Assembly: GCA_029879595.1 (NCBI GenBank)
Contig: JAOUPZ010000066.1
Span: 1-11,720 of the forward strand
DNA length: 11,720 bases
Origin: Deltaproteobacteria bacterium
GTDB taxonomy: Bacteria > SAR324 > JACQKK01
Reading direction: 5' to 3'
Numbering within the stretch: position 1 is the stretch's first letter; each line of letters opens with the position of its first letter. The position numbers and the translations under genes are program-made. The notes beneath the pieces were generated by a model that was given only the letters and a program-made list of their open reading frames with translations, was not told where the DNA came from and did no database searches. This document shows, piece after piece, positions 1-6,107 of the stretch.

Positions 1-1
1 G

Positions 2-472
2 CAGGGAAACTGGTATCCCCTGCGGCTGGCGTCTCACAAGGGGCCGCCCCGCATCTGCCTGGAGGCTGGGGAACTGCGGCTGTATGCGGAAGGCAACGGC
101 ACCCTGCTTCCCCCGGAAAACGATGAGCTGAAGGAACTGGTGTATGCGGGCTATCGGCCGCTGGCCGCCACGCTGATAGAACAGCGGGTCTTTATGCTGG
201 CCGGGGAAACAGGCCTGCAGCCGGCCCGGGTGCGGATCAGGGAGCAGAAGCGGCGCTGGGGAAGCTGTTCGGCTAAAAAGTGGCTCAACCTGAACTGGCG
301 GCTGGCGCTGGCCCCTCCCGAGGTGATGGACTACGTCATCCTGCATGAGCTGTGTCATCTGGAGCATCTGAACCATTCTCCGCGCTTCTGGAGCCGGGTG
401 GGGTACTTCATGCCCGATTATGGCCGTCACCGGCGCTGGCTCCGCGAAAACGGCTCGGAGCTGTTCCTCTAA
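2..472 (+). CDS. YgjP-like (DUF45/SprT-type) zinc metallopeptidase, 5' end missing
   Basis: The frame is open from the left edge, so the start lies outside the window; 156 residues are visible and, from the usual size of the family (about 230 residues), some 70-80 are missing. A GTG at 140 is internal and not the likely start. The C-terminal half carries the family signature: a W-G-S-C-S block (about nt 258-272), the HELCH motif (nt 344-358, an HExxH zinc site with catalytic Glu) and a following N-H-S (nt 371-379) whose His is the expected third zinc ligand, then F-W and a C-terminal R-R-W. Proteins of this family are predicted cytoplasmic metal-dependent hydrolases; the physiological substrate is not established. 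It is followed after 56 bp by rppH on the same strand, so the two may be cotranscribed. The family call is secure, the function is not. Confidence 0.9.
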   Translation, partial: QGNWYPLRLASHKGPPRICLEAGELRLYAEGNGTLLPPENDELKELVYAGYRPLAATLIEQRVFMLAGETGLQPARVRIREQKRRWGSCSAKKWLNLNWRLALAPPEVMDYVILHELCHLEHLNHSPRFWSRVGYFMPDYGRHRRWLRENGSELFL

Positions 473-528
473 CCCCCTGTCCGGCCGGCGGTGCTCTTCC
501 CGTCCGGACGGGACTGACCGGAAATACC

Positions 529-1017
529 ATGAGTGCAACCCCCAGGTCCTACCGCCCCAATGTGTGCATTGTGCTGACCGATGAAAGCCGGGAACAGGTG
601 CTGGTGTTCCGCCGGGTGGACTCCACCCTGGGGAATTTCCGCTGGCAGTTTCCCCAGGGGGGCCTTTTGCCCCGGGAGCAGCCCCAAGAGGGCATGTTTC
701 GCGAGCTTGCCGAGGAAATCGGCACGGCTGAGGTGGAGGTGCTGGCTGCCCTGAACGAACCCATCTGCTATGAATACCCGCCGGATGTGCTGGCCGCCCT
801 GGCAGACCGGGACCCTGAAAAGGCCGGCTTCCACGGGCAGTCCCAGCACTGGTTCCTGGCCCGTCTCCTTGGGGGCGAAAAGGCCATCCGGTTTGACCAC
901 CACCCCCCGGAGTTCGATGCCTGGCAGTGGGTTTCACCGGCCCGGGCCCTGGAACTGGTGGCCCCGTTCAAAAAGGAGGCTTACCGCCAGGCCCTGACTG
1001 GCTTTGGAATGATCTGA
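529..1017 (+). CDS. rppH: RNA 5' pyrophosphohydrolase RppH (Nudix hydrolase)
   Basis: This 162-residue protein matches RppH along its whole length. The N-terminus reads Y-R-P-N-V, as in E. coli RppH, and is followed by F-R-W-Q-F-P-Q-G-G. A complete Nudix box follows (about residues 43-65): G, five residues, E, seven residues, then R-E-L-A-E-E-I-G. The C-terminal half retains G-Q-S-Q-H-W-F-L, P-E-F-D-A-W-Q-W-V and F-K-K-E-A-Y-R. The known role of the family is removal of pyrophosphate from the 5' triphosphate of mRNA, which triggers 5'-end-dependent decay by RNase E; the glutamates of the box bind the metal ions. The ATG at 529 is chosen because family members begin a few residues before Y-R-P-N-V; the frame is open further upstream but that part does not match the family. 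The ribosome-binding site is weak (GGA at 520-522). A run of ten C follows four bases after the stop codon. Confidence 0.93.
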   Translation: MSATPRSYRPNVCIVLTDESREQVLVFRRVDSTLGNFRWQFPQGGLLPREQPQEGMFRELAEEIGTAEVEVLAALNEPICYEYPPDVLAALADRDPEKAGFHGQSQHWFLARLLGGEKAIRFDHHPPEFDAWQWVSPARALELVAPFKKEAYRQALTGFGMI

Positions 1018-1185
1018 CTTCCCCCCCCCCGCCCTGTGTCTGAACCAGGCCGACCAGAATTATCATCAGCCAATTTAATGCAGTAACCAGAAATGCGTGT
1101 TAAAATGCAGGGTTAATCCGGCCCGGGCTACAAAAATAAAATCCCCGGCCATTTGAAGCGGAAGGGGTGACCTCAGGTTAAGAAA

Positions 1186-1650
1186 ATGAAGAATATTTTG
1201 GAGAATAAACCAGTGCTGGCCGTGCTGGCGGGGCTGGCGGTGGTGTGGGTGGGGGGCATTGTCCTGCTGCCGGCCTCGGTGCACACTGCCGACGAAAGCC
1301 CCCGCGAGATCATCATTTCCTCCGAGAGCGACCCTTTGTTTGAACGGATATGCTTTGACTGCCACAGCAACCAAGTGGATTACCCCTGGTTCACCAGGAT
1401 ACCCCTTGTATCGCTGGTGGTGGGCCATCAGGTTTCCAGTGGGCGGGACAGCCTCAACTTTTCCAACTGGAATGAGTTGGACCGGGATGAGAAGGCGGGG
1501 AGCATCGAGCACTCCCTGGAGGTCATTCTGGACGGAACGATGCCCCCGCTGGCCTTCCGGTTCCTCAACAAAAAGTCCCGCATGACCTTTGACGAGTTCA
1601 CCATCATGACCCGGGACGCCAACCGGGCTCTGGAAAAGCTGAAGCAATGA
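1186..1650 (+). CDS. membrane-anchored c-type haem-binding protein (Haem_bd family)
   Basis: The 154-residue product has a hydrophobic N-terminal segment (about residues 10-29) that should act as an uncleaved membrane anchor or signal, followed by a short extracytoplasmic domain. The domain has one c-type haem attachment motif, C-F-D-C-H at residues 56-60, in the context C-H-S-N...Y-P-W-F that is typical of the Haem_bd domain family. Further family-like blocks are G-R-D-S-L-N-F-S-N-W (86-95) and D-G-T-M-P-P (116-121); Met119 could be a distal haem ligand, which is inference. The protein is probably a monohaem electron carrier or redox sensor on the outer face of the cytoplasmic membrane; its partner is unknown. 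The 168-bp gap before it suggests its own promoter. TSUP follows 82 bp later on the same strand. The family assignment is good; no specific role can be given. Confidence 0.88.
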   Translation: MKNILENKPVLAVLAGLAVVWVGGIVLLPASVHTADESPREIIISSESDPLFERICFDCHSNQVDYPWFTRIPLVSLVVGHQVSSGRDSLNFSNWNELDRDEKAGSIEHSLEVILDGTMPPLAFRFLNKKSRMTFDEFTIMTRDANRALEKLKQ

Positions 1651-1732
1651 CCCCGGCGCGGACCCCGCGACTTTGCGCCTGACCGGCGGAGGGCCGCCAA
1701 AGGCCCTTATCACCGCCTGCCCTCGATAACAC

Positions 1733-2599
1733 ATGCCCCTGCCGGAACAGAACAAGCCACCTTCAGCCGCCCCGGGTGCCACCGGTTTCGGAGCCCCGGC
1801 CGACAACCCTGAGCCCCCGCCGACCCATGGCCCCCTGGCAACCGCCCTGATCACACTGGGTATCGGGCTGGGCGCCGGGGTGCTCAATGGCCTGTTCGGC
1901 ATCGGCGGCGGCATCCTCATGGTTCCCGGACTGATAATCCTGCGCAACATGCCGCTGCGCTCGGCGGTTTATACCTCCCTGGGGACTGTGTTCTTTCTTT
2001 CCCTGGCGGCCCTGTTTGCCCACACAGGAATCAACGGTTTCGCCTTCGGGGCCGTTGAAACCGCCCTGCTGCTCTTAGCAGGAGCCGCCGGCGCCCAGGT
2101 GGGGGCGCTGCTGCTGCGGAGAATGAAAAACCGGTGGGTGCTTTTCATATTCGCCCTGATGGTGCTGCTGAGCGCCATAAACCTGGCGGCGGGATCTCAA
2201 GCATCCGGCATGGCCCCCTCTCCCGGTGACACTCCCTGGTGGGCCTTTGCCGCCGTGGGGCTGACCGCCGGCTTTTTCTCCGGGCTGATCGGCATCGGCG
2301 GCGGCGGCATTGTGTTGCTGGCCCTGGCCTCGCTGTTCCAGACCCCCATCCTGGACGGCCTCGCCCTGGCCCAGCTGGTCAACCTGGTCAATTCCTCCTC
2401 CGGGCTTTTTGCCCAGCGCCGGCAGGCCCTGGTGCGCTGGAAGGATGTCCTGCGGCTTGTGCCCTCTGCGCTGGTCGGTGTGGCCCTGGGGGTTTTGGTT
2501 GCGGTCTTTCTGCCGCTGGGAGCCCTGCGACTGGCCTTCGCCGTGTTCTTCCTGCTCATGGGAACGCGGATTCTGGTCCTGGCCCTAAGGTCGGAATAA
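1733..2599 (+). CDS. TSUP (TauE/SafE) family membrane transporter
   Basis: The 288-residue protein is strongly hydrophobic, with several transmembrane helices and the duplicated signature of the TSUP family. The first copy, G-L-F-G-I-G-G-G-I-L-M-V-P-G-L, lies at about residues 53-67 and the second, G-L-I-G-I-G-G-G-G-I-V, at about 184-194. Each copy sits in the first helix of a four-helix half. TSUP proteins export or take up small sulfur- or carbon-containing anions such as sulfite, sulfoacetate or thiosulfate; the substrate here cannot be read from sequence. The first 32 residues are Pro/Ala-rich and hydrophilic, longer than usual; the ATG at 1733 has no clear ribosome-binding site, but no other in-frame ATG precedes the first helix. 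Proximity to the haem protein may hint at sulfur redox chemistry, which is speculation. Confidence 0.88.
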   Translation: MPLPEQNKPPSAAPGATGFGAPADNPEPPPTHGPLATALITLGIGLGAGVLNGLFGIGGGILMVPGLIILRNMPLRSAVYTSLGTVFFLSLAALFAHTGINGFAFGAVETALLLLAGAAGAQVGALLLRRMKNRWVLFIFALMVLLSAINLAAGSQASGMAPSPGDTPWWAFAAVGLTAGFFSGLIGIGGGGIVLLALASLFQTPILDGLALAQLVNLVNSSSGLFAQRRQALVRWKDVLRLVPSALVGVALGVLVAVFLPLGALRLAFAVFFLLMGTRILVLALRSE

Positions 2600-2689
2600 A
2601 CGCCGGATACCCCCAGGTTTTGCCACTTGCGTTTTTCGCGGAATGCCCCCTGCCGGTTTTCTTTACTCCTGCCCGGCCGGAAATTTAGC

Positions 2690-3060
2690 GGCTTTATGTG
2701 CGTCGCGTTTTTTGATGCGCCACTTTAATACATATGCTCCAGAAGACAAAGCCATGCTTATCCTTTTTTTTTAACGATAACAACCCATATGAAAAAAATA
2801 ACTTGCCGGTCTTTTTTCTTCGCACAACCCAGGGCCACATTTTTACACGATGTTTTTTCACTTTATTATCAACAGGATAGACTTAAGGCTTTGATTTTTA
2901 AAGCCGGGTGTATAAATATACAATCTATATATTTATTTGCAGTATTTTTACATTAAGGAATTATCGCATAAGAACAGGGGGTAAGAGAATTTTCTCAAAA
3001 CCGCATCATTTTTCGTTTGGTTTTGAATCCTGTTTATGGTTGGCTAACACAAAAGGAGGG
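2690..3060. other. AT-rich island with promoter-like sequences
   Basis: Base composition changes sharply here compared with the GC-rich genes on both sides: there are runs of T and A (2764-2772, 2791-2798, 2811-2817) and a TATAAATATA stretch at 2911-2920. A small perfect stem GGCTTT/AAAGCC lies at about 2888-2905, and GAGAATTTTCTC, a 12-bp near-palindrome, at 2985-2996. The region ends in AAGGAGGG (3053-3060). It may hold promoters for a transcript starting near 2920-2960, but no -35/-10 pair has good spacing: TTGATT at 2891 is only 14 bp from TATAAA at 2911. It could equally be a remnant of transferred DNA. Boundaries are approximate. Confidence 0.5.
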
Positions 3061-3062
3061 TC

Positions 3063-3239
3063 GTGCAGGAACACCCCCCGGGGAAGGAGCAAAAGGGTAT
3101 CCTCAGCAAAACAGTCCCCCGGACCGGGTTGTTAAATGAGTTGGGTTTTGGGCGGTCAGAACTGCTGACAGAGATGAAAACCAGACCGGCCGGGAAAGAT
3201 CAGGCTTGCCGGTTTCACTCTGAGACAGGACAGCAGTAA
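3063..3239 (+). CDS. possible small protein, 58 residues, GTG start
   Basis: A short frame begins with GTG three bases after AGGAGG (3054-3059), the best Shine-Dalgarno sequence in the non-coding interval, and ends with TAA at 3237-3239. The product is basic and hydrophilic, with a possible helix around T-G-L-L-N-E-L-G-F-G-R-S-E-L-L; no known family is recognised. The spacing of three bases between AGGAGG and GTG is shorter than optimal, which weakens the case. The 3' half of the frame coincides with an imperfect inverted repeat (3161-3237), so the same DNA might instead be a structured RNA. In-frame TAA at 3045 excludes an upstream extension. Confidence 0.22.
   Translation: MQEHPPGKEQKGILSKTVPRTGLLNELGFGRSELLTEMKTRPAGKDQACRFHSETGQQ
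3161..3237. repeat. long imperfect inverted repeat
   Basis: The base of the structure is a perfect 7-bp pairing, ACTGCTG (3161-3167) with CAGCAGT (3231-3237). Inside it AGAG-A-TGAAA-A-CC (3170-3182) pairs with GGTTTCACTCT (3211-3221) with two single-base bulges, and the apical part contains CCGGC and GCC elements. As RNA this would form a long bulged hairpin. It lies within the candidate 58-codon frame, and its role is unknown. Confidence 0.4.
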
Positions 3240-3260
3240 CCAGCCCGCGGATGCGATGGC

Positions 3261-3291
3261 CATGGTTCCCGCGAAGAATATTGGAACCATG
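3261..3291. repeat. perfect 9-bp inverted repeat
   Basis: CATGGTTCC (3261-3269) and GGAACCATG (3283-3291) are exact inverted copies separated by 13 bases. There is no T run after it on either strand, so it is not a standard intrinsic terminator. It follows the previous inverted repeat by 23 bp and may belong to the same transcript or be a protein-binding site. Confidence 0.45.
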
Positions 3292-3371
3292 TGCGGAAAA
3301 AGTTGATGGGTTAAAACAGGCGGAGCCCCTGGGCCAGGATTTCCAAACCCGGGTTCTCGCAGGGATTTACA

Positions 3372-3776
3372 ATGAGGCTGGCAAGGTTTTCCATTGGCCC
3401 CATTGTGATTGAATGCCCTGCCTGTCAAATTACGGTACCGGGCCAGTGCAGGCGGCCATGGGGCAGTCCGGAAAAAGCAGCATCACCGGACTTGGGCAGC
3501 AGCAAAGACTCAGGCCGCGGCAAAGACACAGTCCGCGGCAAAGGCACGGGCAGGAACAACGGCAACAGCGATGGCCCGGAGGGGGCCATAGCGGAGCCGC
3601 CTGCAGGTCTTTATCCGGCACCGGTGGCCAGCAGACTTTTTCAGACTTGCAGCCAGAAAACATTCCCAACTGGGTTTCACGCGACCCATGCTCAACAGTC
3701 CGGGCTGGCAGGGCTCGGGAACAGCAGGCAACTGCCACCCGTCCGGCATTGGATGTTGAGCGCACCTTTCAAGTGA
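3372..3776 (+). CDS. doubtful hypothetical protein, 134 residues
   Basis: The ATG at 3372 follows AGGGA (3361-3365) at a good 6-base spacing. The N-terminus contains V-I-E-C-P-A-C-Q, which resembles the first half of a zinc ribbon, but no second Cys pair with the right spacing follows. The middle (about residues 44-70) is low-complexity Gly/Lys/Asn-rich sequence made by the 18-bp repeat, and the rest has no recognisable domain. A second frame (3413-3820) overlaps almost all of it and looks more protein-like towards its end, so this may be a decayed, frameshifted gene. Codon third positions do not show the strong GC bias of the confident genes. The call is weak. Confidence 0.2.
   Translation: MRLARFSIGPIVIECPACQITVPGQCRRPWGSPEKAASPDLGSSKDSGRGKDTVRGKGTGRNNGNSDGPEGAIAEPPAGLYPAPVASRLFQTCSQKTFPTGFHATHAQQSGLAGLGNSRQLPPVRHWMLSAPFK
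3503..3556 (+). repeat. 18-bp tandem repeat, about 2.5 copies
   Basis: Two adjacent units (3503-3520 and 3521-3538) share CAAAGAC and CCGCGG with two differences between them; a third unit (3539-3556) is degenerate, starting CAAAGGCA. As the unit length is a multiple of three it does not break any reading frame and would give hexapeptide repeats if translated. Confidence 0.5.
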
Positions 3777-3781
3777 AAAGC

Positions 3782-3799
3782 GAAATTCAGGCGAATTTC
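3782..3799. promoter_or_regulatory. possible operator, 7-bp inverted repeat
   Basis: GAAATTC, four bases, GAATTTC is a perfect dyad. The same stretch also reads as a near direct repeat of GCGAAATTC and GCGAATTTC. It lies about 210 bp before the 580-residue putative DNA-binding protein. A role as a binding site is inferred only from symmetry and position. Confidence 0.25.
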
Positions 3800-3906
3800 A
3801 ACGTCAGGCAAGCAAAATGACGTCGGTGTGCAGGTTCGTCCAGAGCATAACCACAAAGAACACAGGTAGCCATGAACGCCCAGGGCCATAACGGTGGAAA
3901 CGAGCT

Positions 3907-3923
3907 TCCGGAAATTTTCCGGA
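3907..3923. promoter_or_regulatory. possible operator, 17-bp palindrome
   Basis: TCCGGAAA-T-TTTCCGGA is a perfect palindrome with 8-bp arms around one central base, 86 bp before the ATG of the 580-residue protein. This position and length fit an operator or replication-protein site, but no consensus is matched. The function is inference. Confidence 0.3.
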
Positions 3924-4008
3924 TACCCACCGTCTTCCGCCAGTATTTTTCCGGGCCTGAGGGAACAATGGTTTCTAACGCTGCACATTTTTTATCACTT
4001 TGGTTCTG

Positions 4009-5751
4009 ATGATTCTTTGTTCGGTAAATCATAAAGCCGGTCGCCAGATAGGCCACTTCCACATCCATGTACAGCTTGGGTCGGCGGCAGCGGAACTGTT
4101 TCGCATCTACGAACGCTGCGGAGGACCGGAACACGGCGTCGAAGCACTCATCGAAACCTCACTGGAAAACTGCCTGTCTGAGTCCGGGGCCATGCGGGGA
4201 ACCCAGCAGGCGCACCTGCACCACATGCTTCGCGTGAAGGACCTGCACCTGTACATCCTCTCCGAACCGGAACTGACTCCGCTTAAACTGAAGCTGCTGG
4301 AGCTTCTCACGGGACACGGCGAGGCCCGCAGCCGCTGGGCGGCCAGCCGGGAGCTGCTGCTGACGCACATGGATGAACTCTGCAAAGTGGCCGTGCCGGG
4401 GCTAATGGGCAATATTGAGAACTACAAGTCCTCCCTGTCCCGCCGCGACACTCCCGTGGGGCGCCTGCTGGTTTTAATCGCCCTGTTCAACTTCGACCAG
4501 GACGAGGAGCTGCCACCGCACAACCTGATGATCCGGTTCCAGCGGGGGTCCTTCCCGGAGCACCGCTGGGAATCATCAACGGAGCAGGGATCATCCCGCA
4601 ACCTGGCTTCTGCCTCCTGGAGTCCCTCGGCCCCGTTGTGCCGCTGGGAATACCTGGCGCTGGACCTGACCCAGGCCCTGATGGCCCGGTTTTCCACGGG
4701 CGACAGGACGACGAACCGCCCCGAAGGATTCGGCGGAAAAAAACCGTCCCGGGGCTGGAACAAGGGCTTCTGGAGTGCCGGCCGGCACGGGCCAGATCCC
4801 GATGAACGACTCTACTGCCGTGTCTCACCCCCGGAAAACAGCGACTCCTCCGGCCAGCTGGATCTGCTGCCCTTTGATGCGGAAGAATTTATTACAGAAC
4901 TGAGGGGCCTGATCCACAAGGATCACGGGCCGGAAGGCGCGAGACAGTTCGCAGTACTGATGGAGGCCCTGCTGCAGGCCACCCCGGGTGAACCCCTGGA
5001 GCTGGACCTGGAAGCACTGGCCCGGCGTTGCGACAACTCGGGATCAACACCCCGGGAAAGGCGCACCAGGATGCGCAAGCTGGCCCGGGTGCTGGATACG
5101 CTCTCGCGGGTGGAGATATCGCGGATGGGCCCTGGAGGCCCGGCCGGCCTGGACGAAATCGGCGTCTCCCGGATGCTCACCATCCTGGAGCGGAGAACGC
5201 CCAGGCACACCGGAGCGGCCGGCCCGGATGGCTCCGACCCGACACCGCGGGGCGCCTGCGTTCTTCCTGACGGAGTCTTCTGGGATGAGCGGCTTTTTGG
5301 GCTGCGCGATCTTTACCGGGCGCTGCCCGAAGAACTGCTGGCTTTGCCTGTGAGCGAGTATCCCTTCGCGGTGCCCCTGTTCATATTCCTGCGCGAGGCC
5401 TGGACGCGGACGGACAGGGGGGTAGCCCCGGGACAGAGCTTACAGGGATTGGCGGATGAGAGACAGGCCACCACCGGACAGACGGAAACAGATGCGCCGG
5501 AATACACGGCGCGGGCGATTTTTCAACGAGCGGGTCTCAGGATCAGCGGGGCGGGGCGCTACAAAGCACTCCAGGCCCTGAAAAACAACCTGGAGGCCCT
5601 CCGGATCCATGGACTGCTGGGAGGCTGGAGGATCCGGCAGGCCACCGTGCGGGACGGTATGGAAGACACCTACCGTGTGGAGGCCCCGGGAGGCGGCGGC
5701 AGGGCTGCGTCACGCCGCGAGCCCAACATCCCTGCTCACCGGGCGGTATAG
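4009..5751 (+). CDS. unidentified 580-residue protein, possible tandem winged-helix DNA-binding protein
   Basis: This is the largest unassigned gene, with the strong GC third-position bias of a real coding region from about 4070 on. I do not recognise the family. Residues 25-180 are mainly helical, with V-G-R-L-L-V-L-I-A-L-F-N at 150-161. Residues 181-290 are low-complexity, rich in Ser, Arg, Gly and Trp, and probably a linker. Residues 290-373 look like a first helix-turn-helix unit (L-E-L-D-L-E-A-L-A-R-R-C followed by R-T-R-M-R-K-L-A-R-V-L and the strand R-V-E-I-S-R). Residues 423-560 contain a helical region and a second such unit ending in L-E-A-L-R-I-H-G-L-L-G-G-W-R-I and a wing-like strand T-Y-R-V-E-A-P. 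Two winged helices resemble the arrangement of some plasmid replication initiators, so an initiator-like or regulatory role is possible but unproven. ATG 4009 is chosen over an in-frame TTG at 4000; neither has a ribosome-binding site, and ATG 4192 is another option. An in-frame TAA is at 3976. Confidence 0.72.
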   Translation: MILCSVNHKAGRQIGHFHIHVQLGSAAAELFRIYERCGGPEHGVEALIETSLENCLSESGAMRGTQQAHLHHMLRVKDLHLYILSEPELTPLKLKLLELLTGHGEARSRWAASRELLLTHMDELCKVAVPGLMGNIENYKSSLSRRDTPVGRLLVLIALFNFDQDEELPPHNLMIRFQRGSFPEHRWESSTEQGSSRNLASASWSPSAPLCRWEYLALDLTQALMARFSTGDRTTNRPEGFGGKKPSRGWNKGFWSAGRHGPDPDERLYCRVSPPENSDSSGQLDLLPFDAEEFITELRGLIHKDHGPEGARQFAVLMEALLQATPGEPLELDLEALARRCDNSGSTPRERRTRMRKLARVLDTLSRVEISRMGPGGPAGLDEIGVSRMLTILERRTPRHTGAAGPDGSDPTPRGACVLPDGVFWDERLFGLRDLYRALPEELLALPVSEYPFAVPLFIFLREAWTRTDRGVAPGQSLQGLADERQATTGQTETDAPEYTARAIFQRAGLRISGAGRYKALQALKNNLEALRIHGLLGGWRIRQATVRDGMEDTYRVEAPGGGGRAASRREPNIPAHRAV

Positions 5752-5761
5752 CCCGGTGAGC
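5734..5761. terminator. hairpin at the end of the 580-residue gene, overlapping its stop codon
   Basis: GCTCACCGGGC (5734-5744) and GCCCGGTGAGC (5751-5761) form a perfect 11-bp stem with a six-base loop. The TAG stop codon (5749-5751) straddles the loop and the first base of the 3' arm. No T run follows, so termination would be atypical; it could also protect the mRNA 3' end. Confidence 0.45.
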
Positions 5762-5762
5762 T

Positions 5763-5803
5763 TCATCGGGGGGTGTGCCAGGGATTGGCGCACCCCCGGA
5801 TGA
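5763..5803. terminator. long hairpin, 17-bp stem
   Basis: TCATCGGGGGGTGTGCC (5763-5779) pairs with GGCGCACCCCCGGATGA (5787-5803) with one G-G mismatch and one G-T pair around a seven-base loop. It follows the previous hairpin by one base. The two are probably a tandem terminator between the plus-strand gene and convergent coaBC, although neither has a T tract. Confidence 0.5.
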
Positions 5804-5868
5804 TCCCGCCAGGGCCCGGCCCGGGAGCGCGGATTATCAGCAAGAAGCGCCACCGGCAGATACTGTGC

Positions 5869-5928
5869 GGAGCATGGCTGTACGAAGCATGGCTGTACGA
5901 AGCATGGCAGAAGAGAGCATGGCTGGAT
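5869..5928. repeat. 15-bp tandem repeat, four copies
   Basis: Units at 5869, 5884, 5899 and 5914 share the core AGCATGGC. The first two, (G/A)AGCATGGCTGTAC with one leading G, differ at one base; the third and fourth drift after the core, and a fifth partial unit (AGCA) follows at 5931. As 15 is a multiple of three, frames on both strands stay open through it and would encode pentapeptide repeats, but no convincing start or coding bias supports a gene. The array is not a CRISPR: the units are short and lack spacers. Confidence 0.65.
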
Positions 5929-5993
5929 GGAGCAATAAGGCGAAGCAAGGCCGGACGCAAGCGGCACGGTATGTAACAAAGATAGAAGATCAG

Positions 5994-6020
5994 CCAGACC
6001 GGGCGGTGTTTCCCGGCTGG
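5994..6020. repeat. hairpin with one bulged base
   Basis: CCAG-A-CCGGG (5994-6003) pairs with CCCGGCTGG (6012-6020), nine base pairs with a single bulged A and an eight-base loop. It is the first of three consecutive structures up to 6134. On the plus strand it is followed by AAAAG, on the minus strand by no T run. Confidence 0.5.
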
Positions 6021-6028
6021 AAAAGTCG

Positions 6029-6097
6029 GGGCGGTCCGTTAACGGGCATTATCATCGGATGACCACTCTCTCAAGGAAGAGATGCCCGGGGCCGCCC
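6029..6097. repeat. nested inverted repeats, possible branched fold
   Basis: Outer arms GGGCGG (6029-6034) and CCGCCC (6092-6097) enclose perfect inner arms CGGGCAT (6043-6049) and ATGCCCG (6082-6088). Within the inner loop TCATC-G-GATGA (6052-6062) and CTCT/AGAG (6066-6069 with 6078-6081) can each form a small stem, giving a three-way-junction-like drawing. The pairing is read by eye; no energy was computed. Confidence 0.4.
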
Positions 6098-6107
6098 TTT
6101 CCCTCCG

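Larger units (their letters stand above)
2600..4008. other. long interval without a recognised gene
   Basis: About 1.4 kb separates the TSUP gene from the next convincing coding region. No frame in it shows a known domain. It contains an AT-rich first part, a strong ribosome-binding-site-like sequence with a 58-codon frame, an imperfect long inverted repeat, a perfect 9-bp hairpin, an 18-bp tandem repeat, a doubtful 134-codon frame and two palindromes, each listed separately. A weak stem GTGCGTC/GATGCGC at 2698-2720, with six T in its loop, is the only terminator-like structure after TSUP and is not convincing. Overlapping mid-length frames in several phases between 3372 and 3830, none clearly dominant, suggest decayed coding sequence or non-coding DNA. 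Confidence 0.7.

Noticed and set aside
1021..1030. Run of ten C just after rppH
   Set aside because: It lies outside any coding region and before any visible promoter, so phase variation of a gene cannot be argued; noted only as a possible sequencing weak point.
1075..1950. 291-codon open frame on the minus strand
   Set aside because: It runs antisense across the haem protein and into the TSUP gene, both with clear family motifs, and has no recognisable domain; long antisense frames are expected in GC-rich coding DNA.
2789..2956. 55-codon ATG frame (begins M-K-K-I-T-C) in the AT-rich island
   Set aside because: It has no ribosome-binding site and no domain; the composition simply mirrors the AT-rich DNA.
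3692..4134. Minus-strand open frames of about 100 codons
   Set aside because: Two overlapping frames in different phases, no ribosome-binding site or domain, and partial overlap with the start of the plus-strand 580-residue gene.
5869..5943. CRISPR-like array
   Set aside because: Units are 15 bp, directly adjacent and without spacers; no cas genes are present.
5775..6062. 95-codon frame through the 15-bp repeat with pentapeptide repeats
   Set aside because: The open frame follows from a repeat period divisible by three; it starts inside a hairpin, has no ribosome-binding site and resembles no family.
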